Shown: piece after piece, positions 8,511 to 16,495 of the stretch
How the letters are laid out: every line of letters starts with the position of its first letter
How positions within the stretch are numbered: position 1 is the stretch's first letter
Assembly (NCBI RefSeq): GCF_001500045.1
Contig: NZ_LQIX01000002.1
Location: 62,001 to 126,000 of the forward strand
Source: Mycobacterium sp. GA-1199
Lineage (GTDB): Bacteria > Actinomycetota > Actinomycetes > Mycobacteriales > Mycobacteriaceae
DNA length: 64,000 nt
Direction: 5' to 3'
Notes under the pieces: model-generated
The model's database searches: none
What the model saw: the letters and a program-made list of their open reading frames with translations, nothing else
Told to the model about the DNA's origin: nothing
Program-made: the position numbers and the translations under genes

Positions 8511-9338
8511 GTGGGCAAGACGATCGTCATCACGGGCGCGAGCGACGGCGTCGGGCGTGCTGCGGCCCAGGCGCTGACTTCTCGTGGCCACACGACGGTC
8601 ATCGTCGGTCGATCCCGGGAGAAGACTGAGGCGGTAGCGGCCGAGGTCGGGGCACCGCCTCACTGCTGCGATTTCGACAGTCTGGACGATGTCCGCGGTC
8701 TGGCGGCAGAGCTTTTGAACCGCTACGACAAGCTTGATGTGCTGTGCAACAACGCCGGGCTTCAACTCAGCGGCGCGCGTCAGCTGACGCGTGATGGTTA
8801 CGAACGCACTCTCCAGGTGAATCACTTGGCGCCCGCTCTGCTCACACGGCTTCTCCTGGACCGATTGATCGAATCCAAAGCGGCTGTGATCGCCACATCG
8901 AGCATTGCCGCGCGCATGGTGCAGCTGCATGTCGATGACCTGAACGGGGAGAAGCGGTTTCGCGCATTGCACGCCTACTCGGAAGCCAAGCTCGCGAATG
9001 TGTTGTTCACCCGCGAACTTCACCGCAGGTATCGATCGGCCGGGCTCGCGGCGGCGTCCTTCGAGCCGGGGTCGGTGGCGTCCAATTTCGCCAACGATTC
9101 GACGGCGGTCATGCGTGCCGTCTTCCACTCACCCTTGCGGAAGCTTTTGCGCACCCCCGAGCAGGGCGCAGACACCCTCGTATGGTTGGCGGACTCAGCC
9201 CCCGGTGTTGATTGGCCTTCGGGCGAGCACTTCCGCAAGAGACGTGTCGCGAAGACGCACCGCGCCGCCGACGATGTGGAGCTACGAAAGGTGCTGTGGC
9301 AGCGCACTTACGAAATGCTCGACAGGTCTCAGCGGTAG
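8511..9338 (+). CDS. Short-chain dehydrogenase/reductase
   Basis: 275 residues from GTG. Classic SDR landmarks appear in order: the TGASDGVG nucleotide loop near the N-terminus, CNNAGL, the catalytic Ser in ATSSIAA, and the catalytic Tyr-Lys pair in HAYSEAKLAN. The layout resembles retinol-dehydrogenase/WW-domain-oxidoreductase-like SDRs, which use NADP(H). It follows the O-methyltransferase with a gap of about 80 bp but appears to have its own leaderless promoter. Substrate unknown. Confidence 0.88.
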   Translation: MGKTIVITGASDGVGRAAAQALTSRGHTTVIVGRSREKTEAVAAEVGAPPHCCDFDSLDDVRGLAAELLNRYDKLDVLCNNAGLQLSGARQLTRDGYERTLQVNHLAPALLTRLLLDRLIESKAAVIATSSIAARMVQLHVDDLNGEKRFRALHAYSEAKLANVLFTRELHRRYRSAGLAAASFEPGSVASNFANDSTAVMRAVFHSPLRKLLRTPEQGADTLVWLADSAPGVDWPSGEHFRKRRVAKTHRAADDVELRKVLWQRTYEMLDRSQR

Positions 9339-9671
9339 CTCCACGGTCCACACGCAGATTCGCGCGGCGGCAGAGCCGTCCTCCCATGAAGTTAACGAGA
9401 GTCCCAACAGCGCCTGCTGATTGTGTGGTGGATGCGGCTGGCGACATCGCGCTGCTGGCTCGCAGAGTCGAGGACAAGATCGACCCGCCAAGCGCCGCCA
9501 TTTCAGCGGCGAGCCGAACTGCCGCTCGTGCGGCGGCTCGGATACCCGCTCGCCGTGTTTCGAGTCTGGCCATACTCGCGCCCCAGGGCGGTTCGTCATG
9601 CTCTGTCGGAGAGTGTCCGTCAGGGCACGGGGGATTGCTCGAGGGGTGGCGTTGCTCGCTCGGGAAGTCCG
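9339..9671. other. Gene-free gap between convergent genes
   Basis: 333 bp between the SDR and the DUF3297 gene. The only structure I see is a GC-rich imperfect hairpin near 9509-9541 (CGAGCCG / CGGCTCG arms). No tRNA-like fold, ribosome-site-supported gene or repeat family was recognised. Confidence 0.4.
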
Positions 9672-9929
9672 CTACTCCGTTGAGCGGAAATAAGGTTCAA
9701 CCGTGCCGTTGAGCTTGACGACCATGGGATTCCCGCGGCGATCCTTCGCGGTCGGGATTTCGGCACGCACCCAACCCTCGGCCACGTTGTATTCGTGAAC
9801 GTTGGATTTCTCAACGCCATTGAAGCGAATACCCACGTCGCGGCGAAGCACCTCTTCGTTGTAGAAGGCGCTGCGCGGATCGATGGATAGGTGGTTCGGT
9901 GGAACGTCTGCTTTTGAATCTTCGGACAT
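9672..9929 (-). CDS. DUF3297 family protein
   Basis: 85 residues from ATG at 9929. The start was chosen because MSEDSKADVPPNHLSIDPRS matches the usual start of this short family; the frame continues upstream without family similarity. The core reads DVGIRFNGVEKSNVHEY, EGWVRAEIP and RRGNPMVVKLNGTVEPYF, all hallmarks of DUF3297. No function is established. Upstream DNA is comparatively AT-rich and holds a TAAATT that could be a -10 box about 70 nt before the start. Confidence 0.82.
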   Translation of the reverse strand: MSEDSKADVPPNHLSIDPRSAFYNEEVLRRDVGIRFNGVEKSNVHEYNVAEGWVRAEIPTAKDRRGNPMVVKLNGTVEPYFRSTE

Positions 9930-10153
9930 GATGGCTCTCGTTTTATGCGGCGTCAGGTGCTTGTGTTTCTCTGTCAAAGAATTTACGCGATCCAGCCGTA
10001 CTGGGGTCCGCTGGATGAATAGGTGACACTGGCAGGCGAAGCTGTCTCCGGATCTTGCGGCAGACCCCCGCGGGCAGTTAGCCGATAACACCCAAATAAA
10101 TCTATCCGGACATACAGCTGATCAGCCACGCTGACGGCCTTCGCGCACCTTCG

Positions 10154-12811
10154 TCACTGCTTCGCCATATTCGCAAAACGACTCAGATGGAGTTGGTGCG
10201 CAACGGTAATCGTCTTCGTCGGGCCGTTCCGGTGCTTGCCCAGGATGAGGTCGGCTTCACCGCCGCGCGGATCGTCGCGTTCGAACGCGTCCGGGCGGTG
10301 CAAAAGTATGACCATGTCCGCATCCTGTTCTAGCGAGTTGTGTAGACTAACTAAGTTTGCGACGAAATTGTGTGTGTCGCTTACTGTTCCGTCGTAGACG
10401 TCGTGCGTACCGATACTCGTGATCTCCACGATTTCGTCCCAGAACACGTCGTTCAACGCCAGGTCGTGAATCTTGGTGTCCTCCAACAATGCTGCCGCCC
10501 GATGCAGCCTCGCCCTGCTGGGCGCATGTTTCCACATTGTCGATCCGCAGAACTTGGTACCCATTGCAGCGGCGAACTGGCGATGCGTCATCGTCCGCTC
10601 GGTAAGTGTGGCGCGGACATGGGTCCAAACTTCCTTCGGAACAGTGTCGAGATTCGTGTTGCGTACCTTGCTCTCGAGCATGCCGATCACTTCTCGTACT
10701 GCGATCGCCTTTTCACCGTTGACACCGACATGCCTGAGGAAGCGCAGTTGGTTCTCGGCTCCATAGATGTACAGGTGCCATCCATCGCGGTAACCCGCTT
10801 TACGGACCCGCTTTATGCGAGCGAAGACACCCAGCCGGGCCAGCAGTAGCGCAACGTCGTCAACGAGTTGTCGGCTGGTCGACGCGTAATAGACACGGCC
10901 TTGCCCGGCTTTCGCATCCCACTTGACGCAGCCATCCGTCGCCCACAGATGCCGGAGGAACAAGGCAATCTGATCATTTGGCAGCGCGAAAACCTCAGTG
11001 GGAACGAACTTGTCGTAGCTGCGCTTCCCGAACAGCCCCAGTTTGTCCAGCCATGCTGCAATCGGATTCCGTTTGCCATGCGTCAAGTGATACGGCGCCG
11101 GCAACCGCAATGTCGTCACCCGTGCCGCCGGGTAATCGTCTCGCACCGCGGTCACTCCGAAGTGCTGCGCCGCGGAGGCGACAGCATGAAGGTTCCACTC
11201 GTCGATGCTCGCGTACCGGATCGGTTGGTTCTTCACGCACGATCCGTCGCCGATCATGTGCGCCAGCAGGATGATTTCGGACTCGTCCATCCGCTGCGTG
11301 TGAACCGGCTCCGGGACCCGTCGCGGCACCGCCACCCGATCCCCGACCTTCAATTCGCCTAACGGGGTCCACCCGTCGAATGTCATGAACGGGTGGTTGG
11401 CCGTCGCCTCGACCTCACGGCCCGACGCCAGCCGCACCTTGAACACTTCCTTGTGCCCGCTGTAGAACACGTTCGTCATCGGCCGCGCGACCATCCGCTT
11501 GCGCTCATCCATCGACCACACCAGTGGCCGCTCCCCCGTGCGCATCAGCTCACCGAACGTCACCTCAGCGCCAGTGTCCGCCCGCAGGATTCGCGTATTT
11601 GCGGTGAGACAACCCGACTCGCGAAGATCCGACACCATCGGCTTCTTGTCCGTGCGCTGCTCCGGCCCACGGTTCAGCTGGCTGATCGCGACGACGGGCA
11701 CGTCGAGTTCCTTGGCCATGAGCTTGAGACTTCGCGAAAAGTCCGACACTTCCTGCTGCCGCGATTCGTACTTCTTGCCCGACGTCATCAGCTGCATATA
11801 GTCGACGACGATCAATCGCAGGCCGGCCTTCTGGCTCAGCCGACGCGCCTTCGCGCGGATCTCCATCATCGTCAGATTCGGCGAGTCATCGATAAACAAA
11901 GGGGCTTCGCTGATCTCACTCATCCGGCGCGCCAACCGCGTCCAGTCGTCGTCACTCATCCGGCCCGACCGCATATCGGCCAACTTGATCTTCGCCTCGG
12001 CCGACAAGAGGCGCATCACGATCTCGGATTTGCTCATCTCCAGCGAGAAGATGACGCTGGGCATCTGGTGCTTGATAGAGCAGGACCGCATGAAATCCAG
12101 TCCGAGCGTTGACTTCCCGACACCCGGCCGCGCCGCGATGATGATCATCTGCCCCGGATGCAGGCCGTTGGTCACCTCGTCGAGTTCGACGAAGCCCGTC
12201 GGCACGCCGCGCGCGATGCCGCCCTGCGATGCGATCGCGTCGATCTCGTCCATCGTCGGCTGCAGCAGTTCCTCGAGGGGCACGAAGTCCTCGGCCGTGC
12301 GCCGCTCGGTGACGTCGTAGATCTCCGACTGGGCGCGGTCGACGATCTCGTTGACGTCGGCGCCCTCGGCCCCCGCGTAGCCGTACTGCACGACGCGCGT
12401 GCCCGCCTCAACCAGCCGCCGCAGCAGCGCCTTCTCCGCGACGATGCCCGCATAGAACCCGGCATTCGCGGCCGTCGGCACCGTCGAGATCAACGTGTGC
12501 AGATACGGCGCCCCGCCGATGCGGCGCAGCAGCCCGCGCCGGTCCAGCTCGGCGGCCACTGTCACTGCATCGGCGGGCTCGCCGCGGCCGTAGAGGTCGA
12601 GGATCGCGTCGTAGACGTTCTGGTGCGCAGGACGGTAGAAGTCCCCCGGGCGCAGCTTCTCGAGCACGTCGGCGATGGCGTCCTTGCTCAGCAGCATCCC
12701 GCCGAGCACCGCCTGCTCGGCAGCCTGATCCTGAGGGGGCTGACGCCCGAAGTCCTCGCTCGGCGGCGGGGTGTCCATCCCGTGATGACCAAGGTCGTCC
12801 ACGACGGCCAC
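10154..12811 (-). CDS. dnaB: Replicative DNA helicase DnaB with in-frame intein
   Basis: The 885-residue precursor, from GTG 12811, contains 460 extein residues. The start was chosen because AAGGGGG lies upstream, the product matches the mycobacterial N-terminus (VAVVDDL), and a TTG further up (12847) falls inside a LexA box. The N-terminal domain carries RQPPQDQAAEQAVLGGMLLS. The RecA-like ATPase domain has an uninterrupted Walker A (ARPGVGKST) and Walker B (LIVVDYMQLM). An intein replaces nothing and sits between RESG and SLEQDADM. After splicing, hexameric DnaB unwinds DNA at the fork. The gene ends the rpsF-ssb-rpsR-rplI cluster but is separated from rplI by 480 bp with a strong hairpin. 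Confidence 0.95.
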   Translation of the reverse strand: MAVVDDLGHHGMDTPPPSEDFGRQPPQDQAAEQAVLGGMLLSKDAIADVLEKLRPGDFYRPAHQNVYDAILDLYGRGEPADAVTVAAELDRRGLLRRIGGAPYLHTLISTVPTAANAGFYAGIVAEKALLRRLVEAGTRVVQYGYAGAEGADVNEIVDRAQSEIYDVTERRTAEDFVPLEELLQPTMDEIDAIASQGGIARGVPTGFVELDEVTNGLHPGQMIIIAARPGVGKSTLGLDFMRSCSIKHQMPSVIFSLEMSKSEIVMRLLSAEAKIKLADMRSGRMSDDDWTRLARRMSEISEAPLFIDDSPNLTMMEIRAKARRLSQKAGLRLIVVDYMQLMTSGKKYESRQQEVSDFSRSLKLMAKELDVPVVAISQLNRGPEQRTDKKPMVSDLRESGCLTANTRILRADTGAEVTFGELMRTGERPLVWSMDERKRMVARPMTNVFYSGHKEVFKVRLASGREVEATANHPFMTFDGWTPLGELKVGDRVAVPRRVPEPVHTQRMDESEIILLAHMIGDGSCVKNQPIRYASIDEWNLHAVASAAQHFGVTAVRDDYPAARVTTLRLPAPYHLTHGKRNPIAAWLDKLGLFGKRSYDKFVPTEVFALPNDQIALFLRHLWATDGCVKWDAKAGQGRVYYASTSRQLVDDVALLLARLGVFARIKRVRKAGYRDGWHLYIYGAENQLRFLRHVGVNGEKAIAVREVIGMLESKVRNTNLDTVPKEVWTHVRATLTERTMTHRQFAAAMGTKFCGSTMWKHAPSRARLHRAAALLEDTKIHDLALNDVFWDEIVEITSIGTHDVYDGTVSDTHNFVANLVSLHNSLEQDADMVILLHRPDAFERDDPRGGEADLILGKHRNGPTKTITVAHQLHLSRFANMAKQ
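10337..11611 (-). mobile_element. DnaB intein with LAGLIDADG homing endonuclease
   Basis: The 425-residue intein runs from the Cys codon at 11609-11611 (CLTANTRILRADTG) to the Asn codon at 10337-10339 (FVANLVSLHN), followed by extein Ser. Block B is seen as EATANHPFM, and the terminal His-Asn and +1 Ser are intact, so splicing should work. Two LAGLIDADG-type motifs are visible (LLAHMIGDGS and LFLRHLWATDG), each with its acidic residue, so the homing endonuclease may be active. The site RESG/S is the one used by the M. tuberculosis and Synechocystis DnaB inteins, not the P-loop site known in some other mycobacteria. Confidence 0.93.
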
Positions 12812-12835
12812 GAAGCGCGTCACCCCCTTATTCAC

Positions 12836-12855
12836 TATCGAACGCAAGTTCGATA
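12836..12855. promoter_or_regulatory. LexA (SOS) box upstream of dnaB
   Basis: TATCGAAC-GCAA-GTTCGATA is a perfect palindrome that contains the mycobacterial SOS consensus TCGAAC-N4-GTTCGA. It ends 25 nt before the proposed dnaB GTG start, a position suited to repression of dnaB by LexA and induction by DNA damage. Confidence 0.8.
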
Positions 12856-12978
12856 CCCGCTAGTCGCGACTGTAAGCCAGACATCCGACAAACCGCTTTC
12901 GCGGCTCTGGATCCGCCCCGCCGACGGCTTACGCTAGACGTTGCTGGCGGGGGCGCAACCCGGCCCTGTTCATAGACC

Positions 12979-13107
12979 TGTGGATGGGGTGTGGATAGGT
13001 CTGGACAGCCATGTTGAGTCGTTGGGGAGAACCTGTTAATCAACCACTTCGCTCACTGCATCTGCGCTGATAGCCGCACCATAAACCGTCGGCGATCTTG
13101 TGGATGA
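12979..13107. promoter_or_regulatory. Cluster of DnaA-box-like motifs upstream of dnaB
   Basis: Three TGTGGAT motifs in the same orientation: TGTGGATGG (12979-12987), TGTGGATAG (12990-12998) and TGTGGATGA (13099-13107). Each reads NNATCCACA on the minus strand, one or two bases from TTATCCACA. They could let DnaA influence dnaB expression; binding is inferred. Confidence 0.42.
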
Positions 13108-13240
13108 CAAATGCTTCGGCGTGTCGTGTCAGGTTGCCAACTCGGGCGTGTTGTATTGCCGCCTGGGACCGTCCAGGTTAACGGCGGGTTATCTTCGCTA
13201 CCACTATCCGCCGCGCGAAGTTCGCTCGCGCACACAGCAA

Positions 13241-13277
13241 CGGCCGGGTGAAGATCGATCACGTCTTCACCCGGCCG
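13241..13277 (-). terminator. Strong hairpin terminator after rplI
   Basis: CGGCCGGGTGAAGA and TCTTCACCCGGCCG form a perfect 14-bp stem with a 9-nt loop, 15 nt beyond the rplI stop codon. There is no T-tail, as is common for mycobacterial hairpins. It should separate the ribosomal-protein operon from dnaB. Confidence 0.75.
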
Positions 13278-13291
13278 TACTGACGCTGTGG

Positions 13292-13750
13292 TTACTGCCC
13301 GGCTACAACTTCCAGCGAAACCGTCGCGGCGATCTCCGGATGGAGCCGAACCGCGACCGGATGCGTGCCGGTCGACTTGATGTGTGCCTTGGGCAGCTGG
13401 ACGGTGCGCTTGTCCAGATTCGGGCCGCCGGCGCTCTTGATCGCCGCGACCACGTCGGCCGTAGTCACCGAGCCGAACAGCTTGCCGCTGTCGGATGCGG
13501 CCTTCACCGACAGCTGCACCGGACCGAGGTTCTCGATCGCGGCCTTCAGCTCGACGGCGTGCTCGCGGCCCTGGATGGCCTTCTGCTCGCGGGCCCGACG
13601 GATCTCTTCGGCCTGGCGCTCCGCGCCGCGCGATGCCACGACCGCCAGCCGGCGGGGCACCAGGTAGTTACGCGCGTAGCCGTCCTTGACCTCGACGATG
13701 TCGCCTTGGACGCCGAGATGTTCGACGTCGGCGGTAAGAATCAGTTTCAT
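13292..13750 (-). CDS. rplI: 50S ribosomal protein bL9
   Basis: 152 residues from ATG 13750 behind GGACGGAAAG. The N-terminal RNA-binding domain has [32 protein letters not shown], matching the bL9 signature (G-x2-G-x4-V-x2-G-[YF]-x2-N-[YF]-L). A long helix and the C-terminal domain ([14 protein letters not shown]) follow. bL9 lies at the base of the L1 stalk on the 50S subunit. It is the last gene of rpsF-ssb-rpsR-rplI, 13 nt from rpsR, and is followed by a strong hairpin. Confidence 0.97.
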   Translation of the reverse strand: MKLILTADVEHLGVQGDIVEVKDGYARNYLVPRRLAVVASRGAERQAEEIRRAREQKAIQGREHAVELKAAIENLGPVQLSVKAASDSGKLFGSVTTADVVAAIKSAGGPNLDKRTVQLPKAHIKSTGTHPVAVRLHPEIAATVSLEVVAGQ

Positions 13751-13763
13751 CTTTCCGTCCTGC

Positions 13764-14018
13764 CTATCGCGTCGACGAGGTGAACGGCAGCAACGCAACC
13801 TCGCGCGCGTTCTTCACCGCGATCGCGATGTCACGTTGATGCTGAACGCAGTTGCCGGTGACGCGGCGGGCACGGATCTTGCCGCGCTCGCTGATATACG
13901 TGCGCAGCAGCGCCGTGTCCTTGTAATCGATGGCCTGCCCCTTCTTGGAGCAGAACACGCACTTGCGGGTCTTGACCGGCTTCTCGGGAGCCGGCCGACG
14001 CTTGGTGGCCTTGGCCAT
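13764..14018 (-). CDS. rpsR: 30S ribosomal protein bS18 (zinc-ribbon form)
   Basis: 84 residues. The core [39 protein letters not shown] is typical bS18. It keeps the CxxC pair and a later Cys and His (NCVQHQ), so it is the zinc-binding C+ form; mycobacteria often carry a second, zinc-independent S18 elsewhere. bS18 pairs with bS6 on the 30S platform, and both genes are in this operon. Spacing to ssb upstream is 40 bp. Confidence 0.97.
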   Translation of the reverse strand: MAKATKRRPAPEKPVKTRKCVFCSKKGQAIDYKDTALLRTYISERGKIRARRVTGNCVQHQRDIAIAVKNAREVALLPFTSSTR

Positions 14019-14058
14019 GTGTCTTTCTCTCTCTTACTTCTTGTTGATCAGTTGTGGA

Positions 14059-14562
14059 TCAGAAGGGTGGCTCGTCGTCGGCTCCGGAGAACGAGCCCGA
14101 CGCCGGGGCGCTGCCCCACGGGTCGTCCTTCGGCTGCTCGGCGGGGCGCGAACCTCCGCCGCCGCCACCACCGAAACCGCCGCCACCGCCGCCACTGCGG
14201 CTGGCTTTGTTCACCTTGGCGGTCGCGTACCGCAGCGACGGGCCGATCTCATCGACCTCGAGCTCGACCACGGTGCGCTTCTCACCCTCGCGGGTTTCGA
14301 ACGAACGCTGCTTGAGCCTGCCTTGCACGATCACCCGCGAACCGCGAGTGAGGCTTTCGGCCACGTTCTCGGCGGCCTCCCGCCAGATGTTGCAGCGCAG
14401 GAACAGTGCCTCGCCGTCCTTCCACTCCCCGCTCTGGCGGTCGTAGATGCGCGGTGTCGACGCCACGGTGAAGTTGGCGACAGCAGCACCCGACGGCGTG
14501 AAGCGCAGTTCGGGATCGGCGGTCAGGTTTCCGACGACGGTGATGATGGTGTCACCAGCCAC
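14059..14562 (-). CDS. ssb: Single-stranded DNA-binding protein
   Basis: 167 residues from GTG with AGGAGG upstream. The N-terminal OB fold (residues 1-115) contains [44 protein letters not shown] and [17 protein letters not shown] Gly-rich linker ([15 protein letters not shown]) and the acidic tip DDEPPF follow. The tip recruits replication and repair proteins. The tetramer coats ssDNA at forks. Position between rpsF and rpsR is the conserved bacterial arrangement. Confidence 0.97.
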   Translation of the reverse strand: MAGDTIITVVGNLTADPELRFTPSGAAVANFTVASTPRIYDRQSGEWKDGEALFLRCNIWREAAENVAESLTRGSRVIVQGRLKQRSFETREGEKRTVVELEVDEIGPSLRYATAKVNKASRSGGGGGGFGGGGGGGSRPAEQPKDDPWGSAPASGSFSGADDEPPF

Positions 14563-14653
14563 GATGTCCTCCTGGGATTGGCGGTGTAAGTCTGGGAGCG
14601 GTCGCAGGCGAGCCTACGGAAGCACTCCGACGCTTACAGCCCGTTCTTCGGGA

Positions 14654-14944
14654 CTAGTGCTTGTCCGTCCGCATGACCTTGGTCCGCAGCACGGACTCGT
14701 TCAGGTTGAGCTGACGGTCCAGCTCGGTCACGGTGGCGGGCTCTGCCTTCACATCGACGACGGCATAGATGCCCTCGGCGTGCTTGGCGATCTCGTATGC
14801 CAACCGGCGCCGGCCCCAGATGTCGACCTTGTCGACACTGCCGCCGTCCTTGCGGATGACGTTGAGGAACGTTTCCAGCGACGGAGCTACGGTGCGCTCG
14901 TCAAGGGTGGGGTCGAGGATGACCATGATTTCGTATGGACGCAT
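14654..14944 (-). CDS. rpsF: 30S ribosomal protein bS6
   Basis: 96 residues from ATG 14944, preceded by a very strong ribosome site (AGGAGGTGAT, 9 nt before the start). The sequence [19 protein letters not shown], then [26 protein letters not shown] and [14 protein letters not shown], is canonical bS6. It heads the rpsF-ssb-rpsR-rplI operon; longer upstream starts in the same frame lack family similarity and a ribosome site. bS6 binds bS18 on the 30S platform. Confidence 0.96.
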   Translation of the reverse strand: MRPYEIMVILDPTLDERTVAPSLETFLNVIRKDGGSVDKVDIWGRRRLAYEIAKHAEGIYAVVDVKAEPATVTELDRQLNLNESVLRTKVMRTDKH

Positions 14945-14977
14945 GAAGACCTCATCACCTCCTACGGTCTGATCGGC

Positions 14978-14992
14978 CACGGACTGTCCGTG
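14978..14992 (-). promoter_or_regulatory. Small hairpin in the rpsF leader
   Basis: CACGGAC-T-GTCCGTG is a perfect 7-bp inverted repeat 34 nt upstream of the rpsF start. In other bacteria bS6:bS18 binds an rpsF-leader hairpin to autoregulate; I cannot confirm that structure here. Confidence 0.3.
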
Positions 14993-15073
14993 ACAGGAGG
15001 GTCGCCTGCGTCGGCAACCGGCCCAGGCTACAGGAAACCGCGCTGATCTGCGAAATCGTCCTGTTCGCGGCTC

Positions 15074-15079
15074 TACACT
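15074..15079 (+). promoter_or_regulatory. -10 box TACACT of a leaderless-type promoter
   Basis: TACACT fits TANNNT and ends 6 nt before the ATG at 15086. Confidence 0.5.
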
Positions 15080-15085
15080 TCGGCC

Positions 15086-16402
15086 ATGTTCTCCGAGACG
15101 CGTTACGCGTTGAACGGGGACCTGCGCGTCGCCTACCGGGCGTCGGCGCCCGGCGAGCGCGACATCGTCTTCGTGCCCAACTGGTTCACCTGCTGTGAAT
15201 TGGCGCCCGAGCTGCCCTCGCTTCAAGGGTGGGTTGCGGCTGTCACGTCACTCGGACGGCTCATCTTCTTCGATCAGCCGGGTGCGGGAGCGTCAGACCC
15301 CATCACCCCGGAGGCGCTTCCGACATTGGAGCAGTGGTCCGACAGCATCACCGCCGTCCTCGACGACCTCGGAAGCGAGGAGGCGGTCCTGCTGGCCGCC
15401 GACGGCGCATTCGCGTCCGCCGCTCTCTTCGCCGCAACGCATCCGTCCCGGACAGCCGCGCTGGTGGTGCTTCAGGGTTATGCCGATCCACCTGTGGAAC
15501 GCGCGGAGGGGCCAGACCTCGAGCAAGTCAAAGCGGCCTGGGTCGCGATGTGGGGAACCGGAGAGTTCCAGCACATCATCAATCCGGACATGCCATGGAA
15601 CGAGGAGATCCGCGCGTCGTGGGCACGGCACGAACGGCTGGCGGCCAGCCCGGCGACGGTGTCGTTGCTCTTGCCGCTCGTGACCGAATTGAATGTGCGA
15701 GCGATCCTTTCGAGCATCCGCACTCCCACGCTGGTCGTCCAACATGTCGGCGACCAATTCAATTTGCCTCAGTGGGGGAAGGCCGTCGCGGACCATGTAC
15801 CCGAAGCGAAATACGTTGAGCTGCCGGGCCGCAACATGTACCAGTTCGTCGAGCCCTGGCGTGAGTCCTTCCAGGCGATCTGCGAGTTCCTCACCGGACA
15901 CCAACCCGACGTGGCCGACGACCGCGTGCTGGCCACCGTGCTCTTCACCGACATCGTCGGCTCCACCCGTCGCGCCGCCGAGATCGGCGACCGCGACTGG
16001 CACGCGTTGCTCGACGCTCACGACGCCGTCGTCCGCGCACAGTTGGCCCGCTTCCGCGGCCGCGAGGTGAACACCTCCGGAGACGGCTTCCTCGCCATGT
16101 TCGACGGCCCGCAACGAGCGATCCGCTGCGCCATGGCCATTCGCGACTCCGTCCAGGCGCTCGGCATCGAGGTACGCGCCGGACTGCACACCGGCGAATG
16201 CGAGATCCGCGGCGACGACATCGGCGGCATCGCCGTGCACATCGGTGCTCGGGTCAGCGCCCTCGCCGGTGCCAACGAGGTACTCGTGTCGAGCACGCTG
16301 CGCGACTTGGTCATCGGCTCCGGCCTGACGTTCGACGACCGCGGCACCCACCAACTCAAAGGCGTGCCCGGCGAATGGCGCCTGTTCGCCGTCGCCTCCT
16401 AG
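15086..16402 (+). CDS. Alpha/beta-hydrolase-like domain fused to class III adenylyl cyclase
   Basis: 438 residues. Residues 1-275 have the alpha/beta-hydrolase layout, but the nucleophile-elbow Ser is replaced by Asp106 ([20 protein letters not shown]). The usual catalytic-His segment reads LPGRNMYQF, with no His, so the domain is probably a sensor rather than an esterase. Residues 283-438 are a class III cyclase with metal-binding Asp289 (FTDIVGST) and Asp333 (SGDGF). Asn329 sits where the substrate-specifying Lys is expected, and Arg389 is the transition-state Arg. The architecture resembles M. tuberculosis Rv1900c (LipJ). It should make cAMP from ATP; the signal sensed is unknown. Confidence 0.87.
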   Translation: MFSETRYALNGDLRVAYRASAPGERDIVFVPNWFTCCELAPELPSLQGWVAAVTSLGRLIFFDQPGAGASDPITPEALPTLEQWSDSITAVLDDLGSEEAVLLAADGAFASAALFAATHPSRTAALVVLQGYADPPVERAEGPDLEQVKAAWVAMWGTGEFQHIINPDMPWNEEIRASWARHERLAASPATVSLLLPLVTELNVRAILSSIRTPTLVVQHVGDQFNLPQWGKAVADHVPEAKYVELPGRNMYQFVEPWRESFQAICEFLTGHQPDVADDRVLATVLFTDIVGSTRRAAEIGDRDWHALLDAHDAVVRAQLARFRGREVNTSGDGFLAMFDGPQRAIRCAMAIRDSVQALGIEVRAGLHTGECEIRGDDIGGIAVHIGARVSALAGANEVLVSSTLRDLVIGSGLTFDDRGTHQLKGVPGEWRLFAVAS

Positions 16403-16410
16403 CCACCGAA

Positions 16411-16461
16411 TGTGAATCTGGCTGCGCTTTCAGGCGGCAGTTTCGCGCAGGTGGATTCACA
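16411..16461. repeat. Dispersed palindromic repeat, family 2, copy 1
   Basis: TGTGAATC ... GATTCACA arms enclose 35 nt, followed by ATTGAGGCGGGGCGGG. A related copy sharing the arms and the GC-rich tail lies at 32706-32754. Both sit between convergent genes, where they could act as bidirectional terminators. Confidence 0.55.
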
Positions 16462-16495
16462 ATTGAGGCGGGGCGGGTATTGAGCGGCGGGCCGC

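Larger units (their letters stand above)
12812..13291. other. dnaB upstream region / rplI-dnaB gap
   Basis: 480 bp without a credible gene; I see no counterpart of the small gene that lies here in M. tuberculosis. It holds a perfect LexA box (12836-12855), DnaA-box-like motifs at 12979-12987, 12990-12998 and 13099-13107, and a 14-bp-stem hairpin behind rplI (13241-13277). Confidence 0.7.

Noticed and set aside
9421-9693. Short frames in the SDR-DUF3297 gap.
   Set aside because: No ribosome site, domain or composition signal supports a gene there.
10337-11611. A disrupted dnaB or inserted gene.
   Set aside because: The insert is in frame with all splicing residues, so it is an intein rather than a disruption.
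12812-12847. Longer dnaB start at TTG 12847.
   Set aside because: That codon lies inside the LexA box, and the family N-terminus begins at 12811.
13100-13783. A rightward 227-residue frame across rplI.
   Set aside because: It is antisense to rplI and contains the terminator hairpin.
14053-14061. TGTGGATCA near the ssb end as a DnaA box.
   Set aside because: It is a single degenerate match inside an operon junction and coincides with the ssb stop codon.
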